A stretch of DNA of 64,000 nt from Conchocele bisecta (taxonomy: Eukaryota; Mollusca; Bivalvia; Lucinida; Thyasiridae): the NCBI GenBank assembly GCA_029237695.1, contig JAQRGA010000044.1, positions 1 through 64,000 of the forward strand, read 5' to 3'. The notes under the pieces were generated by a model. It did no database searches and had not been told where the DNA came from. It saw only the letters and a program-made list of their open reading frames with translations. Each line of letters begins with the position of its first letter. Position 1 is the stretch's first letter. This document shows, in pieces, positions 56,209 to 64,000 of the stretch. Position numbers and translations under genes: made by a program.

Positions 56209-59200
56209 GTGAGTACTACATAACAGCCTGCGTTAAACTTGCTAGGATTATCAACGCTTTCAATTGTTTATCTAGCACTTTGATTCCAAGCGCAAGGTTC
56301 AAGTATTTTGAAAGGAAACGATTGATAAATAATGGCAAGTTTAGCGTAGACGTTAGGGTAACATCGTTCGTACACGAGGAATCGACTGGATCCTGAATAT
56401 GGTGATGGTATTCTTTTCACGGATCTCTCAGGGGCGGATCTGGATGGGGGGTTCCTGGGTTGCAACAGCCCCCCCCCCCCCACTCCCCACGTTCAGCCAC
56501 GGAGTTTACATAGATCACAGTTTACCACCAGTTGGAGTCTGAATTGAAATGCCGCAAAACACACGAAAGTGCATTTTTCGAAGACCTCGACAATAGGACA
56601 ACCCCCCTAGTTGCGAACGGTAACTCTTGCAATTACTCCCGTACCGTCCGTAGCTAGCTACGGACGGTACGGGAGTAGATTGCAAGAATTACCTTCGCAA
56701 CTAGACATCCCCCGTTCCCCAAATGCTGGATCCGTCCCTGCCTCTGTAATAAGAAATACAATTCTCCCCAATGTAACATGACGTAATGCATTTGTTTGTT
56801 TTCACACTTGCGCAAAACATGCAGCTTGATCAGATCTATCACAGGTCGTATCATTTACAATGGAAATGATTCTAAACTGCTGCCAAACCATGTTTTTACT
56901 GAGAAAAAAGACAAAATATGAATTAACAGCAGACGACTATTTTTGGTTCCCGCGTTCTAAGGGTTAATGTATGTATAGGCTTACTTCAACATGTGGTTAA
57001 AATTACCGCCCCTAATCTCTTATTTTACCATAGTATAAGAGCTTCAGATAAGGTGAGTATTGGCGTATTTTACGCAATTATTTTAGCTGAATACGTATTG
57101 ATTATCAAAAGTGGTATTACAAAATAAGTACAACAATGTGAAAATACGGATTGATTTTAGTAGTGAAAATACTGTCATAAAGTTGAAAATTCACTTAGTT
57201 GAGCTGCCATTTTTTATATATATTTGTTATCCTTTGTTCCCTATTTAGTAGTGAAGTAAATCAATAACCCATTTGTAAAAGTAGAATACGCAATGATTTT
57301 GAAATCAGGGGGTATAGTAGTACACTTTAGACACAAAGCTTATCTGGAGCGCTGCAGTACACTTATACTGGAACCCGGTCGTACATGAATGATAACATTC
57401 TGCAGTTGTTCGTAATTAGGTCAGCTGTTTATTTATAGTCGTTAGATTATCACCCACAGAAAACACAATGTATATTATCCCATCAACACAGTGCGAATGT
57501 GCCGTGAAACACAGTGCCGTGCCGTGTCAATACGACCTATCACTGCGTATGAATATGTGCGGTTCGATTCTCAGATTTTGACTATGCGGCTGTGGTTATT
57601 TTTTTTGCATTTTAAAGCTATTTGTAGTGTTGAAAGGATAAATAGAATAGTAGGTTAGTGCCGTGAATGGAAACAAATATCTGGCGCGGCACGGAAACGG
57701 GATGTGCTCGGCAGTGTCTCGCCCATCCCGCTTCCTAAGCCTTGCCATATATGTGTTCCCATTCACGGCACTAACCTACTATTCTCTATATGAAAAATGA
57801 TTCATAAGGAAGAGAATATAATTTTAAAAGAGGTATGTAATAAATTAATGTCATACTATGCATTGACTGGATACGGATATCCGGGTCACAGCGGATTGAA
57901 ACTAGTTTCTTTAACAGTTCATTGGTCTAACTACGTCACATGACGTAGTCGAAATACATCTACATAATAATGTAACCTCACTCTCCCTGGAATTTAATTC
58001 GTTATCTCTTTGCATGATGGCGGTGAAAATATCCGCCAAACGAATTGTATGTTGTATTTCTCTCTGTAAATACGTCTTGAAATTTCATTAAAATTGTGTC
58101 CTCCGGACACAATTCTACATATTCAAGAAATAAAAGAAAATATAATGAATTGTCATTTGCTATTTTTGAACTATTTATAGCCCACAAATTTCCCAGCGTG
58201 CAAAGAGTTAAACATCCAATGTGTGAACAATAGCGTTTTACAAATTCGGTAATATGTCAATTATTGGGGTTATATTTTCTTAATAAGTGGAGCTCGATAC
58301 CGGCCTGTGGTCAGCTTTGGAAGTAGGATAAAATAGAGAATAGTTGTTTAGTGCCGTGAATGGGAAAAATATCTGGCAGGGCTTAGATGAGATATTTGTT
58401 TCCCATTCACGGCACTAACCTACTATTCTATTTATCCCGTCAACACCTAGAAATAGCTTTAAAATGCAATACAAATAACCCCAGCCACCGCACATATTCA
58501 TACCAGATTAGGTCGTATGCACAGGATATAAAAAAAACTTTCACGGCACCGTGTTGCACGGCACATACGCACTGTGTTGATGGGATAATACTTTAACAGT
58601 GGTGCACATTTACCTAGTATCTTTATGGAAGCGTCCTCGTGCCAATGCTAAATATAGATTTACTAACTGTACTTCTGACTATGAGTGCATGTTTATCTTT
58701 AGGGGAGCATCGGCCTGTCCATGGACGACACAATCCGGATGGTCAATTCTCAGATTTTTCTCATTATTGACCAGAAACAGATCACGGAGAGGGTGCTGCA
58801 AGACTACAATACGGTCAGTGTACACTGCCGCCTACGGTACTTTTGCCAAATATTTGTCAATGTCTTTATTTGAAAATACTTGAAAATTGTACTGTGCTAC
58901 AGTAATAATAAATTCGGACAGGAAAATGTACGTTTAAAAAATTTACAATATTTTCCGCAAATGGTGTCAAAACACCATTTGCGGAAAATATTGTACATTT
59001 TTTAAACGTATTTCATGAAATTACGCAGATTTCCGAAGGTACAAAATCGCATGGCAGGAAAACGGTCCAACGGCAGTTGTCTTGATGCGTTTTCAGGGCT
59101 CATATGTCCGGGTATGGATGGTTCTTTGAACCAATTACTTGTGTCTATACATGACTTTATCCGGAAATAAAAAATACAAAATCAATATAATTACGCATGT

Positions 59201-61050
59201 ACTCTGAAAATTTCGTCAATCTTTGACACCATTTGCGGAAAATATTGTAAATTTTTTAAACGTATTTCATGAAATTACGCAGATTTCCGAAGGTACAAAA
59301 TCGCATGGCGTGTCTCAAATTATATAAGATACATAACTAAGCATTAGACTCCAATACCGAATTTTGTTTGGTCAACGCCCGTTATAGGAGAGGAAAAATT
59401 GCTTGCATACTATTGTCGTTGATCTTTCGGATGACCTGAACTCGAAGTCCCGTCTCGTATATGCCCATATATGTTGCTGGGAAGTTAAACCCGTTCATCA
59501 TTTCCTTTCACATTTTCTGTCAGCGTACCATCCAGTAACTGTATACAGTGAAACCTCCCTAATCCGGATACCCTGGGAGGTCCCCAGATGTCCGGCTTAG
59601 AGAGGTTTCATTGTAAATCAAGCATTTAATCATTCTGAGCCATAATTGTGTGCTATGCGATCACGAATATACATTTTTACTCATCAAACATAAAATCACA
59701 GGTATTTTATTGGTGTCCGATTTACAGAGTTTCCATTGTACATGTTATAGAGAATAGTAGGTTAGTGCAGTGAATGGGAAAAATATCTGGCACGGCTTAG
59801 GAAACGGGATGGGCGAGGCTATGCCGAGCACATCCCGTTTCCGTGTCGCGCCAGATATTGTTTCCATACACGGCACTAACCTACTATTCTATTTATCCCG
59901 TCGACACCTACAAATAGCTTTAAAATGCAAAATATATACCCAGCCGCACCCTCAAAATCGGATATTCGACTATGACAACCTCACATATTCATACGCAGTG
60001 ATTAGGTTGTATTGACAGGATATCAAAAATGTATCACGACACCGTGTTTCACGATACATACGCGCTGTGTTGACGGGATAAATATTATTACTGGCGTACT
60101 ATGAGTATAACTGTTCTGTCAGAATACCATAAATGTTCTGACATTCTACCATATACTTCATGTCAGCATACCCTAAACATACACATTGTTCGTGTTTATC
60201 TCAATTAACTTTCTTGTAACATTGAGTGCATTCAATCATTCCACCGACGAAACTGCTATGAAAGTAGAACATAGTCCTGGGGACCGTTTCACTAAACTTC
60301 GTACGACTAAAATGTTCGTAAGTGCAAACGTTGTAAATTTCACATTAACAATGTTTTATTGTAAACTATTATTGGATACACATTTATTGAGCATAGGCTG
60401 CATAGGCAGCCTATGCTCATTGAATGTAAATCCATCAATTAAAATTGACAGGTTGTCTTAACATTTTAGTCGTATGAAGTTTAATGACACGGTCGCCGGA
60501 TATAACGCGTATGCCTTTCCGTTTTCAGAAAACGCAGTACCTGATTCAGAATGGCGGATGTACCAAAACACCCCTAGCTGACTGGAAGCCACACTGCCTT
60601 ACCAGTATGTATCTCAACTTATTACCTTTCAGCCAATTGTTTACACACATATAACGGATTATCATATAAAAAATCATTGCTATGCTGTGTTTCCTAAAGT
60701 TTAAATGACACACGTGTAGTAATATATTTATATAATTTAGCAAATTCGATTGGCTAGCCGCATCACCGCCGGCTGGTCGGCCGTTTTGTGAGTGCATGCG
60801 GTCAACCGACCGACCGGACCCAGGTGGCTGACTCAACCACCCACAACGTTTGTGCTTGTATTGCAAACACCTTTATACATTGTAGAGAATGATACCTTCA
60901 TGGGAAATCTGTATTTCGGATCGAGCACAGCCTCACTGGACGCGAGTAGCTATCGGGTGGTAGCTGGTGACATTACGGCCTACGTCACAGTCACAAGGGA
61001 GAAGTCGTGTGTACCGATTGGCGAATGGGCGTTTGGTCAGAGTCAGGGAG
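56065..61050 (+). CDS. Ependymin-related secreted protein, 3'-incomplete
   Basis: Exons join(56065-56208, 58703-58813, 60529-60604, 60886-61050), continuing beyond. The first 165 residues are readable: signal peptide 1-17 (LFVILSSLLTVALC), CysCys at 22-23, then strands typical of the ependymin fold. QIFLIIDQK lies in exon 2, NGGCTKTPLADWKPHCL in exon 3, and NDTFMGNLYFGSS with SCVPI in exon 4. Cys96, Cys108 and the SCVP cysteine match conserved ependymin positions. NDT at 112-114 is an N-glycosylation sequon. Ependymin-related proteins are secreted, lipid- or ligand-binding beta-sandwich proteins, expanded in molluscs. About 40-60 C-terminal residues are missing. All junctions are GT/AG with consistent phases (0, 0, 1, 1). 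Confidence 0.85.
56255..57476. repeat. Intron 1 content: poly(C), a 44-bp perfect palindrome, half of family I
   Basis: Poly(C) run at 56468-56481. CTCCCGTACCGTCCGTAGCTA and its complement meet at 56657, inside longer arms sharing TAGTTGCGAA/TTCGCAACTA. The family I right half is at 56850-56940 (GATTCTAAACTGCTGCCAAA). The remainder is unassigned. Confidence 0.6.
57477..57790 (-). mobile_element. Family A element (inverted) in intron 1 of the ependymin-related gene
   Basis: Begins TATCCCATCAACACAGTG and ends CTACTATTCTCTA. Confidence 0.8.
57800..58331. other. Intronic, small palindrome near 58068-58140
   Basis: TTTCATTAAAATTGTGTCC is mirrored around TCCGGA near 58105. Nothing else is recognised. 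Confidence 0.4.
58332..58588 (+). mobile_element. Family A element with internal deletion
   Basis: TAGAGAATAGTTGTTTAGTG start. The loop with CGGGATGGGC is lost, leaving GGCAGGGCTTAGATGAGATA. Ends GTTGATGGGATAA. Confidence 0.75.
58703..58813 (+). CDS. Ependymin-related exon 2
   Basis: Acceptor TTATCTTTAG|GGG. 37 codons: GSIGLSMDDTIRMVN ... VLQDYNT. Donor ACG|GTCAGT. Phase 0 at both ends. A lone N-family terminus (58628-58662) lies just upstream in the intron. Confidence 0.82.
58920..59335. repeat. Family T palindromes
   Basis: TTTGCGGAAAATATTGTA and ACGTATTTCATGAAATTACG occur twice, at 58978-59060 and 59231-59315, the first facing an inverted partner at 58935-58976. Confidence 0.65.
59528..59740. 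repeat. Family U, pogo-like ends
   Basis: ACAGTGAAACCTCCCTAATC...GGCTTAGAGAGGTTTCATTGT is palindromic, followed by a TGTGTGCTATGCGATCACGA segment shared with 15792-15812. Confidence 0.5.
59747..60082 (+). mobile_element. Family A element (full) in intron 2 of the ependymin-related gene
   Basis: TAGAGAATAGTAGG start, GTTGACGGGATAA end. About 25 bases longer than other copies in the interior. Confidence 0.8.
60282..60497. repeat. Family C palindromic element next to exon 3
   Basis: GGGACCGTTTCACTAAACTT ... AGTTTAATGACACGGTC. The right arm is shortened. Confidence 0.75.
60529..60604 (+). CDS. Ependymin-related exon 3
   Basis: Acceptor CCGTTTTCAG|AAA. Encodes KTQYLIQNGGCTKTPLADWK then PHCLT. 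Donor ACCA|GTATGT leaves phase 1. A family C element ends 32 bases upstream. Confidence 0.85.
60886..61050 (+). CDS. Ependymin-related exon 4
   Basis: Acceptor CATTGTAG|AGAAT. The split codon gives Lys111. Encodes NDTFMGNLYFGSSTASLDAS ... GEWAFGQSQG. Donor GGAG|GTAAAT leaves phase 1, so at least one more exon is required. Confidence 0.85.
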
Positions 61051-61075
61051 GTAAATACACAACGGGTGCTACACT

Positions 61076-61715
61076 CCCGCCAGCGATTCTCTTACCAAGA
61101 ATTGCAATCCAGCGGTCCTTGACTTGCAATTCGTCCCCTCTGAAATTGCAGTCTAATTGCGGTCCAATCGCGGTACCGTTTTTGCGGTCATTCTTTCGCG
61201 ATACCGTTTGTGCGGTCATTCTTTCGCGGTCCAGTTTGTGCGGTCATTCTTTCGCGATACCGTTTGTGCGGTCATTATTTCGCTATTTGCGGTAAAATCT
61301 TAGCGCTACGCGTATATATACACCTAATTCTACTGTTTATGTATATTTTATTGGATTTTAAATGGCTAAATACAGATAGGAAAATATATCTTTTCGTCAG
61401 AAAAAATCAACAATTTCGATTTTATTGCCGCATTGGTCAAGCAGAGCTGTCCGCTGGTTTGACCGCAGAGCGCAGCGTAAAGCGGTCATTCTTTCGCAGT
61501 TTAAAGAAAAAAAGGAGCGTAAACTGCAATTAAAAGCGGAGCGCAGCGCTAACTGCGTTATAACTATTGCAATTCCGCAACCAACTCTTTGGACCGTAGT
61601 CACATGATTGCAGTCCGATTGCGGTCCAATTGAAATTAATGGGAACGCGAATTGCAATCCTGCGCTCCAGGAATTGCAATTCGCCTGGTAAGAGAACCGC
61701 AGGCCACTCTGTCAG
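61076..61715. mobile_element. Foldback element P with 32-bp tandem core
   Basis: Left GCGATTCTCTTACCAAGAAT and right ATTCGCCTGGTAAGAGAACC are inverted. 61180-61285 has about four units of GTTTGTGCGGTCATTCTTTC. GAGCGCAGCGTAAAGCGG repeats in the right part. Confidence 0.65.
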
Positions 61716-61722
61716 TCGGGTT

Positions 61723-62122
61723 GGGAAAATGTACGGAATATTTGAATGGATGGAGGGGCGTCCCTTGCAAAGTGGGTACGAAGTCTGTTTGGGAAATTCT
61801 TCGGAAAGTCTTAATGGGTAGAGGGCGTCCCTTGTAAAGGGGTACGAAGTCTGCTTGGGAAAATCTGCGGAAAGTCCGAATGGGTAGAAAGGCGTCCCTT
61901 GTAAAGTGGTTACGAAGTCTGTTTGGGAAAATCTACGGAAAGTCCGAATGGGTAGAGGGGCGTCCCTTGTAAAGTGGGTACGAAGTCTGTTTGGGAAAAT
62001 CTACGGAAAGACCGAATGGGTAGAAGGGCGTCCCTTGTAAAGTGGGTACGAAGTCTGTTTGGGAAAATCTACGGAAAGTCCTAATGGGTAGAGGGGCATC
62101 CCTTGACAGTGGGTACAAATGT
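61723..62122. repeat. Minisatellite, about 68-bp unit, about six copies
   Basis: Units share GGGTAGAGGGGCGTCCCTTG, AAAGTGGGTACGAAGTCTG and GGGAAAATCTACGGAAAG. The period is not a multiple of three, so frames across it are not coding. Confidence 0.85.
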
Positions 62123-62875
62123 GTCCATATTTTACTATTGCTAGAGATAATAAACGTCATCTAAAACACTATTTGCTTGCGTTTTAACTCTGGCAAAAGC
62201 AAATATATATATTATATATTAGGTGATTGACCCGTATAGGGAAAGTGGGTGGCAATTTTGAATTTCCTGAATATCCATTACATTGTGATTTTAAAAACAT
62301 ATACTTGCTGTCGAGCCCGTTTGTGAAAATCGAGACAGAGCGATCACAATAACGCCCGGTTCCGGTTGTCTGTGTGTGTATATGTGTGCGGGTGCGTGTG
62401 TGCGTGCGTTTGTGTGCATGTGTGTCCGGATTCTGCGTTAACATACTTCTTTATCATCGTCCATACCTTTATTCTATCGTCGAGTGAAGCGGCTCACATA
62501 CTCGAGGTGAAGGTCAAATGACTTCGAAATATACGTTCGTGTTTTTACATACCTTATATCTCTACAAACCGTACACAGATTTAGTTAGATTACACTTCAA
62601 TTACTCCAAATGCCATCAGAATAGTGGACACCACGGTTCCATGGGGTCCATTGTAGAGAGGTGTCTATCGTACTGTTATGTCGATCATTTCTGGACGCCA
62701 TATCGCGAACAGGAGACTATAATGAGCGGAAGAAATCTCGCATCCAATTCACGTGTACATGTACACAGGGGCGTCGGAATAAGTCCGGCAGATCAATAAT
62801 GTTGACATATTTGGAATTCATATAAATATGAATATAAAAAAAAACGGAATGTAAATATTTGTTTCTGCAATTTTT
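62123..62875. other. No gene recognised; GT-rich microsatellite at 62368-62430
   Basis: GT/GC-alternating run TGTGTGTGTATATGTGTGCG and similar. The last exon of the ependymin-related gene could be expected hereabouts but no phase-1 exon with family residues was found. Confidence 0.45.
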
Positions 62876-63240
62876 CTCATTTCTCGTCAAAAGTGTATGT
62901 TGTTACCACTCAGTTGAACCGTCTCGGCGAGACATACACTTTGGGTGGGTAATGGGGGCACCCACGCCGGACCAATCTTATGATGCTTTCGCAGCTCCTG
63001 GTACAGGCATTCGGCGTGTTTCGGCATTCATAGTTACATGTATTACTGGTATGATTTGTTTGTTTGTTTGTTGGGGTTTAACGGCCTATCAACAACTAAG
63101 GTCATTTAAGGCCGGGTCAATGGGCTTAGTACTAAATCCCATATAGTACATGTACATGTACATGTTCAAGTACATTTAGAAACGGGGGGGGGGTCCCAAA
63201 ATCAAAACAGAATATTTACAATAAAAAAAAATATATTCAG
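62876..63240. repeat. Fragments of B and Z and a GGTTTAACGGCC repeat
   Basis: 62880-62945 matches half of palindrome B (CAGTTGAACCGTCTCGGCGA). 63012-63045 matches Z (GGCATTCGGCGTGTTTCGGC). 63055-63130 carries TTTGTTTGTTGGGGTTTAAC and GGTCATTTAAGGCCGG. Confidence 0.55.
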
Positions 63241-63620
63241 CCCTGAAATCAGAATAATCCTGATCTGATGCCAGGTCCTCGCCACACCAGAATCACTTGG
63301 CCCCCTCCCAAAAGCAGTAGGTTCAGTAATACTCTTACTACTTTTATAATGGGCAATAACCCAATTCAACTCCCAGGTAACAAAAGAGCCAAAGATAATA
63401 ACGTACCTGAGGGCCAAACCAGGCAAATTGTGATTCCTGTAAGGAGGAACCCCTACCGTTAATTTACACCATCGCGTTCGCCCGACCACCACCCACATTT
63501 CTGGTATGAACAACTATACTACTTAACAAAGAATATGGCGTTATGTTGATCTCAATGAAAGTAATCATTATACAGCATACAGTATTGCCGCGATGTTCGT
63601 ACATAGCAGTACCCACGAAG
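63241..63620. other. No gene recognised
   Basis: Short open frames on both strands at 63202-63513 have no family resemblance. Confidence 0.4.
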
Positions 63621-63623
63621 CCT

Positions 63624-63690
63624 TAAAGGTACAGGCCCACTCAGTAGGCACCTCATTTTCTTTATATCAGAGACATTTTCTGGCAAAATA
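63624..63690. repeat. Family R left end, truncated by family A
   Basis: AAAGGTACAGGCCCACTCAG start, cut at AAATAAAT where the A-B-A composite begins. Confidence 0.7.
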
Positions 63691-63691
63691 A

Positions 63692-64000
63692 ATAGAGAAT
63701 AGTAGGTTAGTGCCGTGAATGGGAAAAAATATCCGGCAAGGCTCAAGAATTTCTTTATTTCTCATCAGAAGTATATGTTGTGACCACTCATTTGAACCGT
63801 CTCGCCGAGACGGTTCAAATGAGTGGTCACAACATATACTTTGGTTCAGAAATAAGGAAAATAGATAGAGAATAGTAGGTTAGTGCCGTGAATGGGAAAA
63901 ATATCTGGCAAGGCTCAGGAAACGGGATGGGCCAGGCTCTGCCGAGCACATCCCGTTTCTGTGCCGCGCCAGATATTTTTCCCATTCACGGCACTAACCT
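63692..64000 (+). mobile_element. Composite family A-B-A element, copy 2 (runs off window)
   Basis: A left end, palindrome B and second A left stem in the same order and with the same junctions as 13779-14110. The window ends inside the second A stem. Confidence 0.85.

Noticed and set aside
61652..62160. Frames across the 68-bp minisatellite
   Set aside because: The unit length is not a multiple of three and the frame shifts at each unit.

Overview
This is a eukaryotic, AT-rich, intron-containing stretch of animal DNA. The repeat vocabulary (tandem units carrying AAGGGAGATAACT, a GGTTTAACGGCC-type repeat, a Mag/Steamer-like Ty3/gypsy element, tRNA-headed SINE sequence) and the gene families point to a mollusc, most likely a bivalve. 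The species cannot be fixed from the sequence alone. There are no operons, no intact rRNA or tRNA genes and no CRISPR. Most short open frames are chance frames in repeats.

Two host genes can be reconstructed from exon sequence and splice signals. (1) A GPR157-like seven-transmembrane receptor lies on the minus strand: exon 1 42862-42430, exon 2 40911-40712, exon 3 20439-20074. Splice phases agree and the 332-residue product is close to the family's usual length. Intron 2 is about 20 kb and full of transposons. (2) A secreted ependymin-related protein lies on the plus strand, with a TATA/Inr promoter near 56010-56045 and exons at 56065-56208, 58703-58813, 60529-60604 and 60886-61050. Its last exon was not found. 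The two genes are divergently transcribed, about 13 kb apart, with only repeats between them.

The rest is a graveyard of mobile DNA. 0-8 kb: nested inverted-repeat elements, a Tc1-type transposase scrap and a 5'-truncated LINE (4.74-7.73 kb, minus). 8-19 kb: palindromic MITE-like families (named A, C, D, E, F, K, R, T, U, W here) and a tRNA-headed SINE. 19-20 kb: a partial second copy of the receptor's last exon. 20-40 kb (receptor intron 2): a TCTCCTAATTAGGA satellite foldback, a Ty3/gypsy element with both LTRs (23.91-28.96 kb) inside a Tc1/mariner-like remnant, a CR1-type LINE (about 30.99-37.86 kb) split by a 2.76-kb element with 13-bp inverted ends, and a mollusc-type tandem array split by that LINE. 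40-43 kb: exons 1-2 with an eight-unit tandem array made from the exon 2 splice-donor region. 43-56 kb: more foldback and palindromic elements. 56-64 kb: the ependymin-related gene, then minisatellites and repeats. The window starts and ends inside copies of family A.

The most unusual signals are: (a) foldback elements ending TACGG...CCGTA whose interiors are palindromic satellites that differ completely between copies; (b) tandem amplification of an exon-end plus splice-donor segment in the receptor gene; (c) a composite family A-B-A unit present twice; and (d) repeats abutting the start codon and a splice acceptor of the receptor gene.
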